This document shows positions 1-8,166 of a stretch of 64,000 nucleotides of DNA, in pieces; position 1 is the stretch's first letter, and every line of letters begins with the position of its first letter. The DNA comes from JAGVJT01 sp964471225. GTDB taxonomy: Bacteria; Pseudomonadota; Gammaproteobacteria; Legionellales; Legionellaceae. Below the pieces are notes generated by a model that saw only the letters and a program-made list of their open reading frames with translations, did not search any database and was not told where the DNA came from. Made by a program: the position numbers and the translations under genes. The stretch spans positions 1 through 64,000 of the forward strand of contig CAYYEZ010000035.1 of the NCBI GenBank assembly GCA_964471225.1. The letters run 5' to 3'.

Positions 1-8
1 CACAGCAC

Positions 9-467
9 TTAATCCGGCATATATAATCTATTTAGCAACTCATCCAGAGAATCTGTAACAGGACAATCCTCAGGCGTTTCGAGTTCATCTGTCCTTAACA
101 ACCAGATCTCTGTATGATCATTAACCCATTTAAAAAAGTAAATTTCATTTGTTGCATCAAGAGCAAATGGGAGTGTTCCAGGACCTGTGTATTGATAAAA
201 ATGATTAATAACCCACCAAATATTTTGAGTGTTATCTTTATTGTCTCCCAGTGAAAGAAAGGCACCTAAATAAAATTTCTCATCATAAATGTCAAAGCAA
301 TAGTATTTAGATTCAAATGTATTATATTTCCTCATAATTTCCTTATATACCTCTGGAAGAGGATGCCCATAGAATTGCTCAAGTTCATTGAGCTCTTCTT
401 CAGTTGCTGTCGGTTTGAAACCAGGCCATTTCATTCCTTCTAATTCAAATTTATCTAAATCAATCAT
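9..467 (-). CDS. SMI1/KNR4 (SUKH) family protein, orphan immunity-like
   Basis: A 152-residue soluble protein with no signal peptide or membrane segment. It has the SUKH layout: an N-terminal helix pair with a WPGFKP-type entry, a PLPEVYKEIM-like helix near residues 36-45, then aromatic/acidic beta strands (GTLPFALDATNEIYFF) at about 97-112. SUKH proteins commonly act as immunity proteins against polymorphic or contact-dependent toxins. No toxin gene is next to it in this window, so this copy is an orphan or its partner lies outside. The start is supported by an AAGGAG ribosome site just upstream on the minus strand. The family assignment is by eye; the immunity role is inference. Confidence 0.75.
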   Translation of the reverse strand: MIDLDKFELEGMKWPGFKPTATEEELNELEQFYGHPLPEVYKEIMRKYNTFESKYYCFDIYDEKFYLGAFLSLGDNKDNTQNIWWVINHFYQYTGPGTLPFALDATNEIYFFKWVNDHTEIWLLRTDELETPEDCPVTDSLDELLNRLYMPD

Positions 468-520
468 TCGTATCTCCTTTCGAACCAGGCATGGGGCGTC
501 ATTTCATTCATTTTTTATCA

Positions 521-909
521 TCAAAAAAATGAGCTTTGATTTGCATAATGTTGCTCGCTTTCTTCATCTTGTGTGCTATCTAGAGTCTGTAACTGCCTAT
601 CTAACAAAATTTTTACATTATTATCTGAGAATAAATCTATAATCCCTCGACCATTGGATAATTTCGTATGAATATCAGGATAAACAGAAAGGAATACATC
701 ACAGCTTCGAGCCAGCCTGCCTCTACAGCCATCAATAATAGCGTGTAACCATACAAAGCCTCTCTAAAATTAATGTTTACATGGGTTGTTGCGACAATAA
801 ATTGAATGTCCCTTAGATTTTTTGTGTTAGTCAAAAAAATTAACTCGTAACCTTTTATTTTTTCGTAAATCGTACTTGATTCAGAAGTTAATTGACTAGC
901 AATTTCGTC
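521..909 (-). pseudogene. Frameshifted C-terminal remnant of an ankyrin-repeat-like protein
   Basis: The minus strand stays open from 909 down to about 690 and reads through NINFREALYGYTLLLMAVEAG, which resembles an ankyrin repeat (x-G-x-T-x-L-x-x-A-x-x-x-G). Near 695 the coding sense moves by one base: the frame to the left continues as DVFLSVYPDIHTKL, then a hydrophilic tail, and stops at 521-523. Adding one base after GAAGCTGT would join both parts into one ankyrin-like sequence. There is no good start codon upstream (an in-frame stop is at 910-912), so the 5' part is also missing. Like the SUKH gene downstream, ankyrin proteins occur in immunity arrays of polymorphic toxin systems, so the pair may be the remains of such an array. 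Confidence 0.5.
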
Positions 910-1140
910 TCAAAAACAGCCCACTACGGTCATGGCTACATTACAGTTTGTGACAAATTTACTACACTAGAAATCGTATAAACATCCTGACATAGCGCAA
1001 GTTATTGTATTTTTATCATAATCCGCAAGGCTTTAAATGAGTTCAAAAAATGAAACGAGATTGATTGGCTCGGAACTCTCAGAAATAGGTATAACGAAGT
1101 ATACTATTCTGTACGACGAATGGTTACTCCGGTAAGGCTG
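910..1140. other. Non-coding stretch, no gene recognised
   Basis: AT-rich sequence with stops in all frames between the ankyrin-like remnant and the truncated S41 gene. I found no RNA gene, clear hairpin terminator or conserved motif here. It is probably decayed sequence belonging to the same accessory edge. Confidence 0.4.
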
Positions 1141-1644
1141 TTATTCATTAGTGTGATGTTTTCTAAGACAGTAAATGACTCTGTCAAGTTGATGATTGTC
1201 TATGTCATAAAAATCAGGCGCGAACCCGATACTATCTAAAATTTCTTGCGGTCCAATATTGGTCGATGTTGTGGTGTGAATTTGAATTTTGCTTTCTGGT
1301 AAAACCAGTGTTCCTACGTAAAATCCGCCAGTGTGCGTGCCTATAAGGGTGGTATTTTTCAATTTCTTTAAATCTGAAACAAGGTCTTCACAACTTGAGG
1401 CACATGCTCGGTTGACTAATAAAACAATTTTTCCGTGGTAGGGTGTCTTTCTCATACCGTGTGTGGGCCAAGGTAGAGTCGAAGATGCGCTTGATTCTTT
1501 TAGAAATTGCACAGGCTTATTGTTTTGTAAAGAGAGTAAATGGTGTTGACCGATGGGTCGTTGTTCATATTGTTTGAGTAATTTTTTGATGAATGCTTCA
1601 TTACTTTTAAAGCTAATGTCAGGCAAATTAGTAATCTGGACCAT
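1141..1644 (-). CDS. Truncated S41-family (C-terminal processing) peptidase fragment
   Basis: A 167-residue product that matches only the C-terminal half of an S41/tail-specific protease core. It has the strand GKIVLLVNRACASSCED with the nucleophile-type Ser in the ASSCE segment, then IGTHTGGFYVG and an IGFAPD-like ending. The upstream substrate-binding element with the usual LRxNxGG segment and any PDZ domain are absent, and there is no signal peptide. The reading frame is open upstream to the TAA of the neighbouring ChaN-like gene and lies in that same frame, 48 bases away. It is probably a degraded remnant and inactive, although the product could still be made from the ATG at 1644. Confidence 0.55.
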   Translation of the reverse strand: MVQITNLPDISFKSNEAFIKKLLKQYEQRPIGQHHLLSLQNNKPVQFLKESSASSTLPWPTHGMRKTPYHGKIVLLVNRACASSCEDLVSDLKKLKNTTLIGTHTGGFYVGTLVLPESKIQIHTTTSTNIGPQEILDSIGFAPDFYDIDNHQLDRVIYCLRKHHTNE

Positions 1645-1692
1645 GATCTTTTTTGAGACATTTACGGTTGTCCTATATGCAATAGCAGCCTT

Positions 1693-2982
1693 TTAAGCAC
1701 GCTTCTTAATGACAGTAATTTGCTTCGCTGATAAAACTTCACCCTCTACATTTTTGGTACGAATCATGTAAATTCCTGGCATCAGTGCTAATGTGATAGA
1801 TTGTTTTTTTGTTATCAAAAAACGATCGATGGGAACACTCTCCACAGTTTCGTTTTGATTAAACGCTTCAATGACACATGGAAATGTATTTTTGCAGATT
1901 TTACTTGGTATCACTAGGGGAATACGTCCCTCGATATGGAATAACCAAGTAGGGCGATTATTTTTGTAAACTGTCCTGGGATGAAATACGATTAGATCGT
2001 AGAATTTTTCGGGTCCAAAAGGTGACCAAAGAGCTCCTTCTTCGTTGAATAGGATGCCACTGCTTTTAAGTTTTCCTGAGTTTACAATTTCCTTGTAGAT
2101 GGCATTCTCTTTGTCAGGGTGACTATGTTCACTCATCGTCGTTTGATCAATAGAGTAGGGGCTAATCCCTGTGAGTTGTTCAAAATAGACGGCCATCGGT
2201 GTGAAATGACGGAATCCAAGTTTTGCGATATGCCCATAGCCTGCATGGACTAAAAGTTTGGCATTAGGATGCGATTTGATGACTTTATCATAGAGTTTTT
2301 TAGCCTGACCTCTTTCTCTAAGATCGATACAGTCAGCCGCGGATTGTATATCTAAAGGATCACAGTGAGCGGAAGTGTCCTCGTAGGCAATAATTTGGTA
2401 ACCAATTTTTCGAGCAGCACGAACAAGCTCACCATAAATCGGTTCATCTGTGTAGTAGCCTGTTTTGAGCGCCAATGGGTATCCGCGTTGATTCACCTCA
2501 TCGTCTGTTTCATCAAAAGTTTCTGCAGCAAGATAGCGAAATCCTTGGTTGTATAGATCTTGCAATAAACTGAGCGTGAATGCCCTATGTTGAGGAGAGT
2601 GATGTGCTTCATTAATAAAAATAATTTGATGGCTCTGGCTTTCTTGGAGAATAACCTCTTTGGCATTCTTAAATTGATATTTTTCGAAGGCAGATTTCCC
2701 TATAGTTTGGGTTGATATGTCATCGTTACTTGATTGGTCATCATGCACCAACGCCTGTTTATATAACCCAAGAAAGGACTCGTAGTCGGCAAGAGAAGAA
2801 TAATAGAGTAGGGGTTCATCTTGATAAGTGGCTCGGTTATCCTGTAACTGCTTTAAAACCCCAGCAAAGTTCGCCTGTTCGCGATTTTTTTGAATGAGTT
2901 CTGATAAGTCCGGATGCGTGTCGGTGTAGCCGTTCGTTATAAGAAGCGAACAGCAGAGGCTACTGATGATTTTTTTTATCAT
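1693..2982 (-). CDS. Exported ChaN/Tiki-superfamily (haem-binding uptake or protease-like) protein
   Basis: A 429-residue exported protein. Residues 1-20 form a signal peptide (KK, then a hydrophobic Cys-rich core). The central domain has the ChaN/EreA/TIKI signatures: INEAHHSPQHR at about 123-133, the AAETF element at about 152-156, and VHAGYGHI at about 245-252. In this superfamily such paired Glu/His motifs form a metal or haem site. The C-terminal 130 residues look like a separate beta-rich domain with no clear match. The protein probably acts in the periplasm or outside the cell; its substrate cannot be told from sequence. The S41 fragment follows directly in the same frame after its TAA. 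Confidence 0.65.
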   Translation of the reverse strand: MIKKIISSLCCSLLITNGYTDTHPDLSELIQKNREQANFAGVLKQLQDNRATYQDEPLLYYSSLADYESFLGLYKQALVHDDQSSNDDISTQTIGKSAFEKYQFKNAKEVILQESQSHQIIFINEAHHSPQHRAFTLSLLQDLYNQGFRYLAAETFDETDDEVNQRGYPLALKTGYYTDEPIYGELVRAARKIGYQIIAYEDTSAHCDPLDIQSAADCIDLRERGQAKKLYDKVIKSHPNAKLLVHAGYGHIAKLGFRHFTPMAVYFEQLTGISPYSIDQTTMSEHSHPDKENAIYKEIVNSGKLKSSGILFNEEGALWSPFGPEKFYDLIVFHPRTVYKNNRPTWLFHIEGRIPLVIPSKICKNTFPCVIEAFNQNETVESVPIDRFLITKKQSITLALMPGIYMIRTKNVEGEVLSAKQITVIKKRA

Positions 2983-3062
2983 TGGATGAAGTGACCTGTT
3001 ATGAACTAGATTTCTGATGTCGAAGAAAAATGTTTAGGGTACATAATGCCTAAAGAAGAAAA

Positions 3063-3139
3063 TGGCGCGCCCGGAAGGATTCGAACCTCCGACCCCCTGG
3101 TTCGTAGCCAGATACTCTATCCAACTGAGCTACGGGCGC
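3063..3139 (-). tRNA. tRNA-Arg (anticodon ACG)
   Basis: A 77-base cloverleaf on the minus strand. The acceptor stem is GCGCCCG paired with CGGGCGC, the discriminator is G, and the CCA end is encoded. The anticodon loop CTACGAA carries ACG, whose first base is expected to be edited to inosine to read CGU/CGC/CGA. The T arm GGTTCGAATCC is canonical. It lies 7 bases downstream of tRNA-Ser in the same orientation, so the two are likely one transcript. Confidence 0.97.
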
Positions 3140-3146
3140 GCTGCGC

Positions 3147-3237
3147 TGGCGGAGAGAGAGGGATTCGAACCCTCGATGAGATTTTGTCCCATACTCCCTT
3201 AGCAGGGGAGCGCCTTCGACCACTCGGCCATCTCTCC
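3147..3237 (-). tRNA. tRNA-Ser (anticodon GCU)
   Basis: A 91-base class II tRNA on the minus strand. The acceptor stem is GGAGAGA paired with TCTCTCC, with G discriminator and encoded CCA. The anticodon stem-loop CTCCCCTGCTAAGGGAG gives GCU (reads AGC/AGU). There is a long variable arm and a GGTTCGAATCC T arm. A Ser(GCU)-Arg(ACG) order is also seen in enterobacteria (serV-argQ region), which supports a gammaproteobacterial background. Confidence 0.97.
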
Positions 3238-3644
3238 GGCCATGGGGCGAAAGTATACCAGTAATCGCACGTACGTCAACCTTTGTATTGATATTTTCTA
3301 AATACATTATAAAAATTAATATGCTTAAAATTTGTTATGCCTTCGTTTGCGGCAGAGGTAAATGCATTTTGGTCGCGTACAAAGTGATAATTGATACCTT
3401 TTTATGGAATTATCCTATTTGAAATTTTGGACCTTTATCCTAAAAATGAATGTTTGGTTTATTTCATGCACGACCAGAGTCAAAAGTAACTCAAACAAGT
3501 CAATTTAACGCAAAGACTGAGGCTACTTATTTTTTTAGAGAGACGTTGGATAATTTATTAAGCTGAGCTCGTCCGTTATTTTAATCCATCTCTTTTTGAT
3601 GTATCTTAACCTACTTTATTCATCGTGATGATAAGCGAGGGCAA
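3238..3644. other. 407-base intergenic region between divergent tRNA pair and fadI
   Basis: AT-rich sequence that must hold the tRNA promoter (minus strand) and the fadI promoter (plus strand). I saw no ORF, RNA gene or strong hairpin. A GAGGG ribosome site precedes the fadI ATG. No confident -35/-10 pair or FadR/PsrA-type operator could be picked out by eye. Confidence 0.5.
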
Positions 3645-4946
3645 ATGTCTGGTAAATCGAATTTAGCTGGTAGGCCTGTTTTTGTTGTGGATGGTAATCG
3701 TACGCCATTTTTAAAAGCCAAGGGTGTAGGTGCTTTTAGCGCATCTGACTTAGCGGTCTCGGCGGGGATCCCGTTGTTGATGCGTCAACCTATCCTGCCT
3801 TCTGATTTGGATGAGGTTATCTTGGGTGCCGCTATGCCAAGTCCTGATGAAGCAAACATTGCACGCGTGGTTGCTTTGCGTTTGGGTTGTGGTGATCATG
3901 TGCCTGCATTCACTGTGATGCGCAATTGTGCTTCGGGTATGCAAGCGTTGGATAATGCTGCGATGCAAATCGCAAGTGGACGAAGTCATCTTATTTTGGC
4001 TGGTGGCGTTGATGCAATGAGTCGTGCACCTTTACTCCTCAACGAAAAAATGACCGCTTGGATGGCACAATGGTTTGTTGCAAAAACAATGCAACAACGT
4101 GCAGGCCTTCTTTTGCAACTCAAACCTTCCTTTTTTGCACCGATTATTGCGCTTTTAAGAGGCTTAACTGATCCGATTGTTGGTTTGAATATGGGGCAAA
4201 CTGCGGAGAAAGTTGCATTTCGATTTCAAATTTCACGCGAAGAAATGGATGCGTTCTCTGCAGAAAGTCATGCTAAAGCTAATCTTGCTCACACTGAAGG
4301 ACTGATGTCGGAAATAACGCCTATTATTGATAAAAAAGGGCGTGTTTATGTCAAAGATGATGGTGTTCGCTTAGATTCAACAGTAGAGAAGTTAGCAACA
4401 TTGAAACCATTTTTTGATAAAAAATATGGAATGGTTACACCCGGTAATAGCTCACAAGTGACTGATGGTGCGTGTTTGATGTTACTTGCAAGTGAGGAGG
4501 CGGTCAAACGGCATGGTCTCAAAGTATTAGGCCGCATTGTGGACTCCGAGTGGGCAGCACTTGATCCCTCTCAAATGGGGCTAGGTCCTGTTCACGCTGC
4601 AACACCCATTATGCAAAGGCAGGGTATTACATCAAATGAATTAGATTGTTGGGAAATCAACGAGGCTTTTGCTGCGCAAGTTATTGGTTGCTTGAGAGCT
4701 TGGGACAGTGAAGAGTATTGTCAACAAGAGCTAAAATTGTCTCATGCATTTGGTTCGCCTGATGTTAAAAAATTAAACCAAGAGGGTGGTGCTATTGCAT
4801 TAGGGCATCCTATCGGCGCAAGTGGAGCCAGAATCGTTTTGCACACTCTGGAAAATTTGAAGCGAAATAAAGGAAAGCGAGGCATGGCCGCAATTTGTAT
4901 CGGTGGTGGTCAAGGCGGGGCGATGTACGTGGAATCCGAGGGGTAA
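3645..4946 (+). CDS. fadI: 3-ketoacyl-CoA thiolase (acetyl-CoA acyltransferase), FadI type
   Basis: A 433-residue thiolase that cleaves 3-ketoacyl-CoA to acetyl-CoA and a shortened acyl-CoA in beta-oxidation. The catalytic set is complete: acyl-accepting Cys95 in MRNCASGMQALDNA, His387 in ALGHPIGASGAR, and Cys417 in AICIGGGQGG. The length (about 430) and the N-terminus fit the FadI branch rather than the shorter FadA. It is followed after 6 bases by fadJ, so the two form the usual operon of a trifunctional beta-oxidation complex. No acyl-CoA dehydrogenase or acyl-CoA synthetase gene is in the window. Confidence 0.9.
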   Translation: MSGKSNLAGRPVFVVDGNRTPFLKAKGVGAFSASDLAVSAGIPLLMRQPILPSDLDEVILGAAMPSPDEANIARVVALRLGCGDHVPAFTVMRNCASGMQALDNAAMQIASGRSHLILAGGVDAMSRAPLLLNEKMTAWMAQWFVAKTMQQRAGLLLQLKPSFFAPIIALLRGLTDPIVGLNMGQTAEKVAFRFQISREEMDAFSAESHAKANLAHTEGLMSEITPIIDKKGRVYVKDDGVRLDSTVEKLATLKPFFDKKYGMVTPGNSSQVTDGACLMLLASEEAVKRHGLKVLGRIVDSEWAALDPSQMGLGPVHAATPIMQRQGITSNELDCWEINEAFAAQVIGCLRAWDSEEYCQQELKLSHAFGSPDVKKLNQEGGAIALGHPIGASGARIVLHTLENLKRNKGKRGMAAICIGGGQGGAMYVESEG

Positions 4947-4952
4947 ATAAGC

Positions 4953-6983
4953 ATGACAAATTTAAAGCATTGGAAACTGGAAGAAGATCATCAGCAAATT
5001 TTATGGCTGGGTTTGGATAGGGCTGGTGAGCGTGTAAATAGCTTTAGTGATGAGGTTCTGGATGAGCTCAATAGTGTGCTTCAAGATGTCTCTAAAAAAT
5101 CACAGGCACGCGGACTTGTAATCTATTCACTTAAACAAAAAGGTTTTATAGCCGGTGCAGATATCCATACTTTATCGAGCTTAGATAGCCCTGCTCGAGC
5201 CGTAGATTTTATTCGAAAAGGGCAAGCTGTCTTTTCGCGCCTTGAGAATCTATCTATCCCTACTGTTGCGATCGTGAATGGATTTTGTTTGGGTGGCGGG
5301 ATGGAGTTGGTTCTTTCCTGTGATTATCGTATCGCAACCGATGAAGAAGATACTTGCTTTGGTTTGCCTGAAATTTTACTCGGATTTCATCCAGGTTGGG
5401 GTGGCACTGTGCGGTTACCTCGATTGGTAGGTGGTTTTACTGCCTTGTCAGAGTTGATGTTAACTGGAAAATCGGTTCGTGCGACTCGAGCCAAAGCCAT
5501 GGGTGTTGTGGACGATGTTGTCCCTTTACGTCAATTAAAACGTGCCGCAATATATTTTATTGATAAAAAGCCTAAAAAACGTCAACCAAGCTTCGTTCAG
5601 TCTCTGACAAACATCGCTCCTGTACGCGCTTTGTTGGCAAAATTGTTGCGCTACACCGTTGCAAAACGCGTTCGAAAGGCACATTATCCCGCACCTTTTG
5701 CTCTCATTGATCTTTGGGAAAAAGAGACAGGCTATGATGATAGAGCTTATTTAAAAGAAGCTGATTCTGTGCGAGATTTACTCGATCAAAACGATACAGC
5801 AAAAAATTTGATTCGTGTATTTATGTTACGTGAGTCTCTTAAAGCTTTTGCGAAGGATAATGGCTTTGAGGCTCGTCATGTTCATGTGATTGGCGCAGGT
5901 GTGATGGGAGGGGATATCGCTGCATGGTGTGCGCGTCAAGGTTTGCATGTGACACTTCAAGATAAGTCGTATGAACAAATTGCACCTGCAATTGCACGAG
6001 CACATGCTTTATATAAGAAAATTTTGAAAAAGCCACGGCGTATTCAAGCAGCAATGGATAGATTAATTGCTGACCCACAAGGTTTAGGTGCTGCGCGTGC
6101 GGATGTCATTATTGAGGCTGTGTTTGAAAATCTAGAAGTCAAGCGTTCTATTTTTAAGCATCTTGAGTCTGTGGCAAAACCAAATGCGATTTTAGCTACC
6201 AATACATCAAGTATTCCTTTGGATGAAATTAATACAGTACTGCAGCAGCCAGAGCGCTTGGTTGGCATTCACTTTTTTAACCCCGTATCAAAAATGGAGT
6301 TAGTCGAAGTAGTGCGCGGGGACAAAACTGATCCAGCCATTGTCGAAGCCTCATGTGCTTTTGTGGCACAAATTAGTCGTCTTCCTCTACCAGTCAAGTC
6401 TAGCCCCGGCTTTTTAGTAAATCGAGTACTTATGCCTTATTTATTAGAGTGTATTCAATTACTCGAAGAAGGCCATCAACCTGAGGCTGTGGATGAGGCA
6501 GCGAAAGCTTTTGGAATGATGATGGGGCCTGTTGAGCTTGCCGATACTGTCGGACTAGATGTTTGTCTTGCGGTTGCGCAAAATCTTACTACGCATTTCG
6601 GTGGTCAAGTCCCACAACGAATTGTGGATATGATTCAAAAAGGTCACTTAGGTCGAAAATCTGGCCAAGGTTTTTATGTCTATAAAAATGGTAAGCCAGT
6701 TAAGCAAAAAGTCGCTGCACTGCCACAGCAAGAAGAAATTTCAAATAGATTGATCCTTCGTATGGTCAATGAATCCGCGATGTGTTTGCGTGAGCACGTT
6801 GTTGCAAATGCAGACTTACTTGACGCGGGAATGATTTTTGCGACAGGTTTTGCGCCTTTTAGAGGTGGTCCGCTTCATTATGCAAAACAATTTGGTAAAG
6901 AGCAATTGAGCGCGCTGGTGCAGAAGTTGGAGTCTCAATATGGTGAAAGGTTTAAAGCAGTTGAGATGTCAGAGTTAAACTGA
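4953..6983 (+). CDS. fadJ: Multifunctional fatty-acid oxidation alpha subunit, FadJ type
   Basis: A 676-residue fusion of enoyl-CoA hydratase (residues 1-200) and 3-hydroxyacyl-CoA dehydrogenase (from about 305). The hydratase part has the oxyanion-hole segment GFIAGADI, the GGGMEL loop and the PEILLGFHPGWGG region with the catalytic Glu. The dehydrogenase part starts with the Rossmann motif GAGVMGGDIA and has ATNTSS, GIHFFNPV and the SPGFLVNR hinge. Hydration and NAD-dependent oxidation feed 3-ketoacyl-CoA to the FadI encoded upstream. The distance to fadI (6 bases) indicates co-translation. The length is slightly under the 710-720 of enteric FadJ. Confidence 0.9.
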   Translation: MTNLKHWKLEEDHQQILWLGLDRAGERVNSFSDEVLDELNSVLQDVSKKSQARGLVIYSLKQKGFIAGADIHTLSSLDSPARAVDFIRKGQAVFSRLENLSIPTVAIVNGFCLGGGMELVLSCDYRIATDEEDTCFGLPEILLGFHPGWGGTVRLPRLVGGFTALSELMLTGKSVRATRAKAMGVVDDVVPLRQLKRAAIYFIDKKPKKRQPSFVQSLTNIAPVRALLAKLLRYTVAKRVRKAHYPAPFALIDLWEKETGYDDRAYLKEADSVRDLLDQNDTAKNLIRVFMLRESLKAFAKDNGFEARHVHVIGAGVMGGDIAAWCARQGLHVTLQDKSYEQIAPAIARAHALYKKILKKPRRIQAAMDRLIADPQGLGAARADVIIEAVFENLEVKRSIFKHLESVAKPNAILATNTSSIPLDEINTVLQQPERLVGIHFFNPVSKMELVEVVRGDKTDPAIVEASCAFVAQISRLPLPVKSSPGFLVNRVLMPYLLECIQLLEEGHQPEAVDEAAKAFGMMMGPVELADTVGLDVCLAVAQNLTTHFGGQVPQRIVDMIQKGHLGRKSGQGFYVYKNGKPVKQKVAALPQQEEISNRLILRMVNESAMCLREHVVANADLLDAGMIFATGFAPFRGGPLHYAKQFGKEQLSALVQKLESQYGERFKAVEMSELN

Positions 6984-7009
6984 CTAACTTAATTTCTTCG
7001 GATACAAAA

Positions 7010-7058
7010 AGTATGTGGTACTCTTAATAAAAGCTGTTTTTAAGAGTAACCACATACT
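7010..7058. terminator. Bidirectional terminator between fadJ and the E2 gene
   Basis: An inverted repeat with arms AGTATGTGGT-ACTCTTA and TAAGAGTAACCACATACT, one bulged base and a loop of about 14 bases. It lies exactly between the stops of two converging genes. A-rich and T-rich flanks on both sides suit termination in both directions. Confidence 0.75.
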
Positions 7059-7063
7059 GCTAT

Positions 7064-8164
7064 TTAACGCTCTTCTAACGCTTCGATGACTGCACCCAAA
7101 AAGCGTGTCGCTTCACCACCAGTAACGGCGCGGTGGTCAAAACTCAGTGAAAGAGGAAGGACTTGAGCTTGTATAAGTTGATTATTTTCGTAGATAGGTT
7201 TGTCAAACAAACGCCCAACAGCCAAAATAGCCACGGTAGGAGGGACGATAATTGGGCTTGCAAAGCGTCCTGCAAATTTACCAAAGTTGGATAGAGTGAT
7301 TGTTGCCTGTTGAAATTGCTCTGGTGATAAAGAGCGTTCTTGAACTCCTGTTTTGAGATAATTGATTTGTTTGCGAATCTCTTCATCACTTTCTTGCTCT
7401 ACATGTTTAATCACAGGAACAAAAAGACCCTCGCTGCTGTCAATGGCGAGTCCAAGATTGACTTCGTTAAAGCATTTTCTTGCGCCATGTAACGTATCAA
7501 ACCAAGCATTGAGCGCTGGTTCATGTTTAACGGCGGTAGTAATGGCTCGAATTAAGCGGACAGTAATATCACCTTGATGAATCCATGAAGATACGTTTGC
7601 CTCATCAAAAATACTGACAGGTACAACTTCTTGATGTGATTGTGTCATACTTTGAAGCATCGCACGGCGCACACCTTTGAGAGGCTCAAAGCCCTCTATC
7701 AAAGGTGATTTTTTTGCACGTTCTTTTTCTAAATCTTCTCGTGTAATTAAACCGCTCGGATCTTTTGCAACAATATGAGAAAGAGAGATCCCCCATTGCT
7801 TAGCAAGTAAGCGAATTGCAGGTGTAGCTTTGATGCGTGAAGAGCTTACTCCGACTGTAAAGTTATCAGGACTGCTGTCTTGACTTTGCTCTAAATGACC
7901 CACAACCGTTCCCTGATCTTGACGTTGCTCTTCAGTTATAAATTTAACTAATGGTGTACCCGTTTTAATAATATCGCCAGGCTTGCCATATAGTTTGGCA
8001 ATTTTTCCTCGTTGTGGAGACGGCACTTCGACGACAGCTTTGGCTGTTTCCATTGAAACAAGCGGTTGATCTACCTCAACTGTATCGCCTTCTTTGATAA
8101 ACCATTCGTGAATTTCGGCATCCGGTAAGCCTTCGCCTAAATCGGGTAAATTAAAAATATCCAT
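7064..8164 (-). CDS. pdhC: Dihydrolipoamide acyltransferase (E2) of a 2-oxoacid (pyruvate) dehydrogenase complex
   Basis: A 366-residue E2 that moves the acyl group from E1 to CoA. It has one lipoyl domain (residues 1-80) with the lipoyl Lys42 in METAKAVVEVP, a peripheral-subunit-binding domain at about 108-148 (ATPAIRLLAKQWGI), and the CoA-acyltransferase core to the end. The active-site segment reads SFDHRAVTGGEA: His344 is present, but the Asp of the common HRxxDG motif is Thr348. It is the last gene of the operon E1alpha-E1beta-E2, separated from E1beta by 2 bases. No E3 (lipoamide dehydrogenase) gene follows, so E3 must come from elsewhere. Pyruvate is the most likely substrate, but a branched-chain substrate cannot be excluded. 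Confidence 0.85.
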   Translation of the reverse strand: MDIFNLPDLGEGLPDAEIHEWFIKEGDTVEVDQPLVSMETAKAVVEVPSPQRGKIAKLYGKPGDIIKTGTPLVKFITEEQRQDQGTVVGHLEQSQDSSPDNFTVGVSSSRIKATPAIRLLAKQWGISLSHIVAKDPSGLITREDLEKERAKKSPLIEGFEPLKGVRRAMLQSMTQSHQEVVPVSIFDEANVSSWIHQGDITVRLIRAITTAVKHEPALNAWFDTLHGARKCFNEVNLGLAIDSSEGLFVPVIKHVEQESDEEIRKQINYLKTGVQERSLSPEQFQQATITLSNFGKFAGRFASPIIVPPTVAILAVGRLFDKPIYENNQLIQAQVLPLSLSFDHRAVTGGEATRFLGAVIEALEER

Positions 8165-8166
8165 AC

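Noticed and set aside
637..834. Stand-alone 65-residue gene with a hydrophobic end
   Set aside because: The hydrophobic end arises after a frameshift; the upstream and downstream frames together read as one ankyrin-like remnant, so it is a pseudogene.
3046..3307. Open frames on both strands across 3046-3307
   Set aside because: They overlap two clear tRNA genes; the peptides are typical false translations of tRNA sequence.
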